This document shows positions 57,801-64,000 of a DNA stretch of 64,000 bases, in pieces (the first letter of the stretch is position 1; every line of letters starts with the position of its first letter). The stretch comes from Gyrodactylus bullatarudis (taxonomy: Eukaryota > Platyhelminthes > Monogenea > Gyrodactylidea > Gyrodactylidae), in NCBI GenBank assembly GCA_012064415.1, contig SSNU01000029.1, positions 1 to 64,000 of the forward strand, written 5' to 3'. The notes below the pieces were generated by a model. It did no database searches. It saw nothing but the letters and a program-made list of their open reading frames with translations, and had not been told where the DNA came from. Both the position numbers and the translations under genes were made by a program.

Positions 57801-60800
57801 TGAAAACAATGTAATTTCTACTTTGTGCTTATTCAAAAATATACCTTGTTTTGGATTAACTGTTTAGCTTCTACGGAAATTAATCTTATTATCTCTGAAC
57901 ATTGATAAGTTTAATAATTTCGATCAAAAAGAATCATGAATTAAGGAATTCTATTTCCTTCGGTAATAGTTAAAATATCTATGGCATTCTTATGCCTGGC
58001 TAGCAAAAATATAGCATGATAGTAAACTAAGATAGTTTGTGATTACTATCAAAAAATAATCATGAAAAAATGCTTCAAAATCATTGAAAAAAGTCAGTTT
58101 GAACATCGAAAGGGTTAAGATGCATCCTGATTTTAAATTATCATAAATCATTATCAATAATGATAGAAAAGATATAGGTATAATCACCAGAGAATAAATT
58201 GTAAACCAAATTGGTCTAAGAATTCTTAAAATAGACTTCATATTCTACTTACATAAAAATAACATTGCGTTAAGCTAAAATTAAGTATCTCGTTAATTGG
58301 AAAAAGTTGCTATTTTACTTGTAAAAACAAGTTACATTTTAAGTCGAAATTATTATTTTTTTCGGAAAAATAAATAAAAAAATCTTCATTTGACTTAAAA
58401 AAATTTTATTTTGAAAGTTGATTTTGTTATTTTTCCTTGAAGAAATACAAAATGATGTACACCTGCCATGAGACAGATTATAATCTAGGAGAAGTAAGTC
58501 GAGTACATTTCAATATAGAATTTTTAATTCTTTCAACAAAAAATCTAATTTGAAAAACTGTGAGATTGTTTTTCTTCAAAAAACTGTCCAAGTTATTATT
58601 CAACTGAGAATCTAGTAAGGAAAAATTCTGACCATTTTATTCATGCTAGACTCTTTTTTTCAATCATAGATTCAGAAATTTTTAGAAAACAAATTTCAAA
58701 AAGTAAGAGGACTGATATTTGAACTCTATATATACACCTAATTAATATGAAGACGGGAATTTATGCTTTTTACAAAATTATGAATTTTTTCATCAAGAAA
58801 TCGAATTTGATCAAGATTTTTTGGAATCTAGATCGTAGGATCCACTTTCAGGATCTGAGGAAAAAAATTCGAGAAAAATCAAATTTTAAGATAGTTATGG
58901 CATATTTCAAATCAAGCGATGGTGCCGAATTCCAAAAACTTTCTTAAAATTTGATTTTTTTCAAATTTTTTTTCTTCAGATCCTTAAAGTGGAACCTACG
59001 ATCTAGATTCCAAAAAATCTTGATCAAATTCGATTTCTTGGTGAAAAAAGCATAAATTCCCATCTTCATATTTATTAGCTTTAGGTTATATAACTAATTA
59101 CTTTTATTAGTAGTACAAAAGGCAAATTATACTGTAATTATATTTTACTTTTAATCTGAAAAATGTAGTTTTTTAGTTTTTGAAATCAAATTTTATTCAT
59201 TGAAATGAATGATCAAAATTTCATAATTTCAGGATTCCTATGACTATTTTGAAATGCCCACGACTGTTTTGGAAATTCTTCAGATTTACTCGATGACCTG
59301 TGTAGCTACCTGGATGCTTATTGAAGGAATACACTTGTTGGCAGTGTTATTTTTAACATTTCGATCTCACCGGTTAACCATGATACCATATCTTTTAATT
59401 GGATGGTGTAAGTGATATTAAAGCTACTTAATATGAAGATATGATTTTTACAAAATTTCCAATCTATACATCAAGAAATTGAATTTGATCAAGATATTTT
59501 TATTTAAAATTTTCGAATCACCACAATTTGAAGTTCACATATAAACAAAAAATTAATTATAGAATAAGTTCTGATTTTATTAATGGTACACATTTGTAAT
59601 CAAATAAAAATTATTTCTAGAAAATTTTTTTTTGGAAAATTTTAGAGAAATTTTAAAATCCGAGATGGCGCGATTTTTTTAAACTTTGAGTTGAAAATTT
59701 TTGTTGATTTCAAGGTCTGAGAGGAATCAAACGTTATTTTTCAGGATCATCATTAGACAAAGAAAATATTTGCTCTTATTCATTTTATTGTAAAAACCCG
59801 TCATTTTGAAATGATCTTGGATCACCCTATTTTAACATTTTCCAAGCAGTAAAAATGATCGAAAAATAGGAAGAGGACTTTCGCACGTAAATAGTGTGTT
59901 TTTTCAAAAAAATGAATAAGAGTAAATATTTTCTTTGTCTAATGATGATCCTGAAAAATAACGTTTGATTCCTCTCAGACCTTGAAATCAACAAAAATTT
60001 TCAACTCAAAGTTTAAAAAAATTAAAAAATCGCGCCATCTCGAATTTTAAAATTTCTCTAAAATTTTCCAAAAAAAACCTTTTTCCAAATTTTTTTTTCT
60101 CAGTTCAGTAAAAGTTTACATTTTGAATCAGTTACCAAAAAATCTTTCAAAATTTTCGATACCTTGATGAAAAAATGATATTTTTTTAAAAATCATGAAT
60201 TCCCAAATTCATCGAGAATAGCTGTATATAAATTTTATAATCCCTAAGCAAGCTATCTTAATCATTGATATATTATTATCAAAGCTTGAAGAGAGATAAA
60301 TAGGTCCAATAAAGATCGTAGGTACCCTTAGAGTTGGTTCTTGCGAGGAAGAAGGTATTAAATCTCTTTTAGAAAGAGTTGCAAACTCTTGAATTATAAT
60401 TTGAATCGTTTTTTCAACACGAACAAAGTATTTCACAAGATTATCGAATATAAATACTGTACTTGTTTAAATAATATTATTTTCGGTACCTTTTCGGATT
60501 TTTTCAGACGGATTCGAATCTGAATTATCCTAAGAACCCTATTCAACAGCAGAAACTGATATGACTACTTACAAGTGCGCCTCATGATCTAGATTCCAAA
60601 ATATCTTCATCAAATTCAATTTTTTGAAGTAAAAATTTAGAAATAAAATCAAAAATTCGCACCTTCATACTAACTACTGTATATTATTTCTTCTAAATTT
60701 CTTGAATAAAATAAAAATTATGTTCAAGTGTAAATAAAGTATTTGTAATATCTGTCATCCAATCAATAAGTCCAGAGATATTATAATGAATAAATAATTC

Positions 60801-62041
60801 CTTTGTTCCTAATCAAAAGGGCAGCTAAAATCTTTGTTCATAACTTTCCATTGTACACTTTAATATCATGATTAATTTATTATGCATAAATCAAATCGAG
60901 CGTAATTCGAAATAGCTAATGAAATAAAATAAACTTGAAACAATCAAAACATTAAAAGTTTACAGAACTATCTGTACTTGAATCAGGAGAAACGATATCA
61001 GCTAAAATACTTCGTTCATACTAAGATTTCAGAATTAATACTCATGTTACGAATTAGGTTACCCTCATCTACGACTTTGGGATAGGTTTTGTGCTTTCTT
61101 ATATTTCGAACATAATTCCTACATACATGTATAAATATTAGAGTAATCCAAATTAAATTTTTTCCCGAAAAACTTTTTGAGCGATTTGTAAATGTGGACA
61201 CAGAAAAGAAGATTTTTATAATTATGAACTAAAAAATTAAATTCAAAAATGTTATTGTTCTGATACCCATAGATCCCATTTTCCCAAAATTCTTTAGAAC
61301 TCATTAAAAATTTTCAGATTGCTCAAAAATTTATCAAATATCGTGTTAAATTCATTCGAAATTTGTTAGCGATTATTTTGAAAACGAATAGATTCATAAT
61401 AATTTTCAAGGCAAACGTAGAAATTAGTACTTTGAGGAAAATTTAAGGGATTTTGAGTAAGAGATGGTACTTCACAATAAATTCTTACAAAATAGTTTGA
61501 TCATAACCTATCAGATTGCAGAGATTTTAGATGTTTCATTGGCTGATCATCGATGATCAATTTTTTATCATTTGTAAAGAGTTCTTGATTTGTTAAGAAT
61601 AATTGTGATGAGTATTATTTATGAAAAATTGATCGGGGCGAACTAGACATTTTGGCAAAGTGAGATAGTTCCCCTATTTTTTTTTAATTTTAAATTATTA
61701 TTAAATTATTTTAAATTAAAATTTTGCCTGAAAGAAGGGCATTATTTTCTGGTTGCCCTAGTAGTCAGTTATAATGACCTCTTCTTGAGACTCACATGTT
61801 CTGTGTCCTCTAAGGAAATAATGATTTTCTTTCTAACATTTGTCAGTATTGATAAAACTAACATTTATTTTGTTTACAGTATTTCCTGTTACAAACATCA
61901 TCATTTCAATACAAGTAGTTGCGAGGTGAGTTAAATAGTTTCTATTTTAACTCTTCATATCATGCAAAGGAATCTTTTCTTTTTAGTGTCGTTGGAGTTA
62001 TAAACTTTACCAAGGATACTGTTATCTTGGTAATTCTTATT
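42790..62041 (+). CDS. class B (secretin-like) GPCR, partial
   Basis: Hormone receptor family with a cysteine-rich extracellular domain and seven helices, signalling through G proteins. Exons 42790-42895, 42976-43055, 44195-44280, 48466-48577, 59233-59407 and 61880-61925 have GT-AG borders and keep frame for about 201 residues. They give a signal-like start, the end of the hormone-receptor domain (PC, RFCCKNGNW, YYEIC), TM1, TM2 (VHMNLMIALLI), TM3 (WMLIEGIHL, the family WxLxEGxxL block) and TM4 (GW, then FP). Two rival next exons exist: 61987-62041 and 63380-63476. TM5-TM7 were not found, so the gene continues outside, is truncated or is decayed. The first three cysteines of the hormone domain are also missing. 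Ligand class cannot be told. Introns reach 10.7 kb and hold most of the transposons in this half. Confidence 0.8.
42976..43055 (+). CDS. GPCR exon 2: end of hormone-receptor domain
   Basis: Encodes MVPRFCCKNGNWALPYYEIC, matching the R-x-C-x-x-NG-x-W ... C signature, then a GTAAGT donor. Confidence 0.8.
43056..44194. other. GPCR intron 2, nothing recognised
   Basis: AT-rich, no repeats or exons seen. Confidence 0.5.
44195..44280 (+). CDS. GPCR exon 3: TM1
   Basis: Encodes LHIYNIGYGISAVSLIISLV and a basic end MMSRSR; GTAAGC donor. Confidence 0.82.
44888..46176. mobile_element. Mutator-like element (MULE) with 235-bp inverted ends
   Basis: Perfect 9-bp target duplication TTATGAGAA at 44879-44887 and 46177-46185; 9 bp is diagnostic for Mutator. 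The ends GGGGTATTTACAAAAATGGT are inverted, with identity over about 235 bp. Inside, the minus strand (45594-45164) has a Cys/His-rich frame and a tail with HGRPQKERLK. The plus strand near 45701-45894 has a MULE-like N-terminus (FEFETIQSVEEAV, then YTSKCPQKDCQYEI) with stops. AVDIDYVPKADLI occurs in both, so the inside is a rearranged deletion product. It cannot make its own transposase. Confidence 0.8.
46714..47313 (+). pseudogene. LINE reverse transcriptase
   Basis: Frame of 199 codons with HYLCISKAFDRL (motif A; the catalytic Asp after YL is Cys), SGVPQGSTIGLLLFNL and the catalytic box FKYADDLKFVF. Just upstream, a stop splits it from NYSSYSDLRPISLL and HGFLHGKNTSSNML. With the motif A Asp lost and several stops it is inactive. 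Confidence 0.85.
48466..48577 (+). CDS. GPCR exon 4: first intracellular loop and TM2
   Basis: KTRYINVNVHMNLMIALLIR is the class B R-x-x-R-x-x-I-H-x-N-L signature; ends KKYS before GTAAGT. Confidence 0.83.
48600..49835. other. GPCR intron 4, left part, nothing recognised
   Basis: AT-rich, only a scrap of the MITE end GATGAAAAAATTAAGAT near 49.27 kb. Confidence 0.45.
49841..49990 (+). repeat. 36-bp perfect inverted repeat around a half hammerhead
   Basis: 49841-49876 and 49921-49956 are exact reverse complements. The loop starts GCGAAATATAACGTTTATCA, the second half of the hammerhead seen at 32.85 kb, and the right arm continues as that element does (TTGATGAAGTTGGTAAATAT, then TATCG). Confidence 0.7.
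51107..51660. repeat. MITE with about 48-bp inverted ends
   Basis: TTTTCAAAAAAGTAATTGGG and TAAGACCCATGTGTTTTTGA on the left are mirrored at 51612-51657. No coding content. Confidence 0.7.
51816..53754 (-). pseudogene. transposase-like gene of an uncharacterised family
   Basis: Minus-strand pieces in order: 53754-53389 (PTIDKVLEIFGKSKIDILP ... WNKLFLALTCKCYLPRDV); about 53245-52753 (NRYNKTPCPNTYLKCQYEI, YLQIDAAGKKQQDIAI, then a frame change to DFIILSEFSSNGLVTVIPMN); 52752-52540 (VIACDGALNNSS ... RNLFRIVCLIHAVENV); 52530-52145 (GRTTGPSTIAGRLGGL, LCHSRWTILASRILRLYVSR); and a tail near 51830 (GLPRINFHAFLN). This order, especially HSRWxxxxxRILRLYV and the IC-H block, is that of a repeated hypothetical-protein family in invertebrate genomes, probably transposon-encoded with an RNase H-like fold. 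Frameshifts and stops make it dead. No termini were identified. Confidence 0.65.
53760..54780. other. no gene seen
   Basis: AT-rich GPCR intron sequence. Confidence 0.45.
54785..55060. repeat. short palindromic MITE, CATCGATATGA family
   Basis: GCCCATCGATATAAAAAAAT on the left and TTTTTTCATATCGATGGGTG on the right; arms meet near 54960. Internally shortened relative to 23690-24160. Confidence 0.75.
55065..57245. other. no gene seen
   Basis: AT-rich intron sequence without recognised repeats. Confidence 0.45.
57398..57794. repeat. near-perfect 397-bp palindromic element with hammerhead at its centre
   Basis: Arms of about 190 bp (AAACCTACTAGCTAAGTG ... CACTTAGCTAGTAGGTTT) differ at only a few positions and are joined by about 25 unlike bases (around 57581-57605). 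One arm relative, strongly diverged, is at 62600-62770. High arm identity implies a young element or recent inversion. The RNA would be one long hairpin. Confidence 0.88.
57600..57642 (+). ncRNA. hammerhead ribozyme, type I
   Basis: Stem I GGUGUA (57600-57605) pairs fully with UACAUC (57637-57642). CTGACGA is at 57606-57612. Helix II GUCC/GGAC has loop UAAUAA (57613-57626). GAAA is at 57627-57630. Helix III is the self-complementary ACGCGU, then C17 at 57636. All core bases are present. Helix III cannot close alone on a zero-base loop; it needs two pairs with a GC loop or pairing between two RNAs, as known for other short-helix-III hammerheads. The mirrored left copy lacks the CUGA box and stem I. 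Confidence 0.82.
58742..59085. repeat. palindromic MITE
   Basis: AATATGAAGACGGGAATTTA ... TTTTTGGAATCTAGATCGTA is mirrored by TACGATCTAGATTCCAAAAA ... TAAATTCCCATCTTCATATT. Confidence 0.8.
59233..59407 (+). CDS. GPCR exon 5: TM3 to start of TM4
   Basis: LEILQIYSMTCVATWMLIEG followed by IHLLAVLFLTF is the class B TM3 block; ends LIGW plus one base before GTAAGT. Confidence 0.85.
59430..60225. repeat. large palindromic MITE, two nested inverted pairs
   Basis: Outer ends TTAATATG and AAGATATG match mirrored ends near 60220. Inside, GAGATGGCGCGATTTTTTTA (59663) pairs with TAAAAAATCGCGCCATCTCG (about 60023). Confidence 0.7.
60240..61875. other. GPCR intron 5, nothing recognised
   Basis: AT-rich. 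A 75-codon minus frame (60436-60209) has no recognisable domain. Confidence 0.4.
61880..61925 (+). CDS. GPCR exon 6: TM4
   Basis: Encodes LFPVTNIIISIQVVA after GW; the Pro two residues past the split codon fits class B TM4. GTGAGT donor, phase 2. Confidence 0.75.
61987..62041 (+). CDS. GPCR candidate exon 7a
   Basis: Follows a 61-bp intron; AG acceptor and GTAAGT donor. In frame it reads SVVGVINFTKDTVILVILI, without the Cys-Trp expected in extracellular loop 2. May be alternative to 63380-63476. Confidence 0.5.
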
Positions 62042-63379
62042 GTAAGTAATAAGTAATCACTTGTTAGACATTAAATGCGCAAAATAAACTTTTTTTAGTG
62101 TTAAAAAATGTTTGAAAAGTTTCCCCAAACAATATCTCTTTGCTTTTTAATCTTTTTTTTCATGTGGATCTAATTTAATGAAAAAAAATTTTTTTAATAA
62201 ATTAATCAAAAAGTTCATCGATTTTAAATCAATTAATTTTTTTCTCAAATAAGATATTTCTTGAAAATTAACGAGATAATTAATATAGATAATTTTCTCA
62301 ATCTTTTGAAGAAAAACTTGAAAGAAAATATTTTTTTGATCCAATTTCATCTGGATTTCCGTCATTTTTTCAAATTTATCAGTTTGTTGAGTACAAAATT
62401 TCTGTCCACAGGCATCAACATTTACAATGTTAATCTATCAAGCATAAAATAGGAATCGAGGCTCTGATTGATAATGGAGTAAAATAAATTTTAACTTCAT
62501 TTTATTGCAGTTCGAAGAATTGTTTGCCCAATTCAAAGAAATATATATTCTATGTCTTATTTTTTAAGGAAAATATGTTCATTTGAGTCATTCTACCTGC
62601 TAATAATAAGGTGTCATTACTGGCAATTAGAATGTCCATTGAGATCTAACTTGAAGATTGTCTTCTTACACCTTTTATGTTAGAAATAAGAGTTAAATAT
62701 TATTATACACTCTGATGGAATTGATACTTTCGAGTCAATACTGTCGGAGTGTTGAGGAGATGAATTAGGGTCTTTTTTGCTATACACTTATATTTATAAA
62801 AATCTAGTTATTACAAAATAAATATAGCATAATATATCGATGGAAAGGTTCTCTTTTTTAAAAATAGTAATTAAATAAAATATTTAAAAAATGTTTAATA
62901 ATTTCATCAGGTCGGCGAAGGTGAGAAATAATAATAAATAGGTATTGAATATGAAAATCTAGTTTCTGCAAGCAAAACGAAAATCATCTGGTTCATGAAG
63001 ATATGAGTAACTAATTAGAGTACAGCTCAATTTTTAAAACTATCAACTTTACAATTCTAGCATTAAACATATAGAGAGGATTTTATTTATGTGAAAGTCT
63101 ATTCACAGAACTATCTGAGAACAAAGGTAGAAATTCTCAAAAAAGTCGATGGGGTTATTACTTGAACACGGGTGGAATAATATTAGTTTAAACTAAGATA
63201 GATACTGTTCCCACTAAGCCAACCCGATCATCCAATGTAAATTATTTATTATATAAAAATATGCAAAATATCTACCTTCTCTTCCAGAAAAGTTTGAGTA
63301 TTTTTGAATAAATTTTCAAACGTTTTTTTTGAATATTCGGTTAAATATGCTATTTATCTTTTATTTATCTTTTTAACAG
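62042..63379. other. gap between candidate exons 7a and 7b
   Basis: Holds a diverged arm of the 57.4 kb palindrome at 62600-62770 (GATCTAACTTGA, AGATTGTCTTCTTACACC) and a SINE at 63135-63225. Confidence 0.5.
63135..63225 (-). repeat. degenerate tRNA-derived SINE
   Basis: Minus strand A box TGGCTTAGTGG (63221-63211) then a decayed B box GTGTTCAAGTAA. Same layout as the copy at 32.7 kb. Confidence 0.5.
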
Positions 63380-63476
63380 CGTAAAGGGTGCAGCAACTCC
63401 ACATCTGACAACTTGCTGGATGTTATTAGAAGACGATCTAAAAAAATTAAAATCTTATTTTGAATTTTATTACTAA
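63380..63476 (+). CDS. GPCR candidate exon 7b with Cys-Trp motif
   Basis: Acceptor TTTTTAACAG. In the phase left by exon 6 it reads SVKGAATPHLTTCWMLLEDD then LKKLKSYFEFYY and stop. TCW 27 residues after GW fits class B extracellular loop 2. The stop would end the receptor before TM5. Confidence 0.45.
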
Positions 63477-63552
63477 AATTTTGGTTTCATTAAATGGAAA
63501 GTTAAAAGAAGCTTGGTTCAGAATTGGGTTTGCATTTTTCACTTACACCTGT

Positions 63553-63905
63553 AAAGCTAATTGATATGAAGTTAGGAATCTATGATTTTTAGAGAAATCT
63601 TGATTTTTTCATCAAGAATTCGAATTTATGAAAAAAAAGATTTTTTTGGAATCCTACTCATGTTGATCATTATCACCATTTGAAGAAAAAAAATTATTTT
63701 TATGAAAAATATGATCATTTTTCAAATTCCCATTTGGCGCCAAAATCCCATTTTTTCGAATCTAGAGCTGAAAATTTTTGTTGATTTGAAAGTGGGAGAG
63801 TGATAAAAATTGATTTTCAGGATCGAAAAATCTTTAACAAATTCGAATTCTTGATGGAAAAATCGAGATTTCTGTAAAAATCATAGATTCCCAACTTCAC
63901 ATATA
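63553..63905. repeat. palindromic MITE, ATGAAGTTGGGAAT family
   Basis: TGATATGAAGTTAGGAATCT on the left is mirrored by AGATTCCCAACTTCACATAT on the right. Confidence 0.75.
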
Positions 63906-64000
63906 ATGATAAACCTTGGTGCATGTGAATAAAGTTCATAATTATAATCAAATGATACAGTTGTCATTTTATTTAATTATTCTTTCATAAAAAAACTATA

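Larger units (their letters stand above)
57250..58114. repeat. 672-family TTAA MITE interrupted by a palindrome
   Basis: Matches 4806-5268 on both sides of the 57398-57794 insert. The right end ATCGAAAGGG followed by TTAA (58115-58118) is intact. The left terminus is missing. Confidence 0.75.

Noticed and set aside
57990..58241. 83-codon hydrophobic minus frame
   Set aside because: Most of it is the antisense of the TTAA MITE end at 57.8-58.1 kb.
60209..60436. 75-codon minus frame in GPCR intron 5
   Set aside because: No recognisable motif and no exon borders in frame.
1..64000. CRISPR array, prokaryotic operon, prophage or virus
   Set aside because: No direct-repeat/spacer pattern and no prokaryotic or viral genes. 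Split genes with GT-AG introns show a eukaryotic nuclear genome.

Overview
The window is eukaryotic nuclear DNA from an invertebrate animal. It is very AT-rich, genes are split by GT-AG introns, and most of the sequence is transposon debris. Four host genes can be recognised: BCAP31, VKORC1, a WIP/verprolin homologue and a class B (secretin-like) GPCR. The species cannot be fixed from sequence alone. A 32-nt intron, a 97-bp gap between two same-strand genes with a splice acceptor just before the second ATG, many Penelope-like elements and hammerhead ribozymes suggest a lineage with spliced-leader trans-splicing and many repeats (flatworm, rotifer or acanthocephalan, copepod or similar), but this is inference.

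Layout. 1-900: LINE and MITE debris. 894-2250 (minus): VKORC1 followed at 97 bp by BCAP31. A 110-bp divergent promoter region separates VKORC1 from the WIP homologue (plus, exons 2361-2741, 3785-4076, 8834-8871). The WIP introns hold a TTAA MITE, a deleted mariner, a Penelope fragment with a hammerhead, LINE pieces and an unidentified antisense exon. 9.2-35.4 kb has almost no host genes: Penelope copies, a complete but dead hAT, a piggyBac zinc-ribbon relic, palindromic MITEs, tRNA-derived SINEs, one orphan terminal exon (24271-24472) and a BACK-domain relic. 36-42 kb is nested MITEs. 42.8-62.0 kb is the GPCR, with introns of up to 10.7 kb filled by a four-level transposon nest (44.35-48.07 kb), a dead transposase-like gene (51.8-53.8 kb) and a near-perfect 397-bp palindrome (57.40-57.79 kb) holding a hammerhead core.

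The most striking theme is self-cleaving RNA. Hammerhead cores, complete or mutated, lie at the ends of three Penelope-type elements (about 6.7, 9.25, 10.2, 28.65 and 32.85 kb) and in the 57.6 kb palindrome. A 36-bp perfect inverted repeat at 49.84-49.96 kb encloses only the 3' half of such a ribozyme. At three of these loci a duplication or inversion junction falls inside the ribozyme. A second theme is TTAA-flanked MITEs beginning CCCT, mostly CCCTTTCG. A paralogous empty site supports piggyBac-type insertion.

All splice models and RNA folds were made by eye; no database search or folding program was run.
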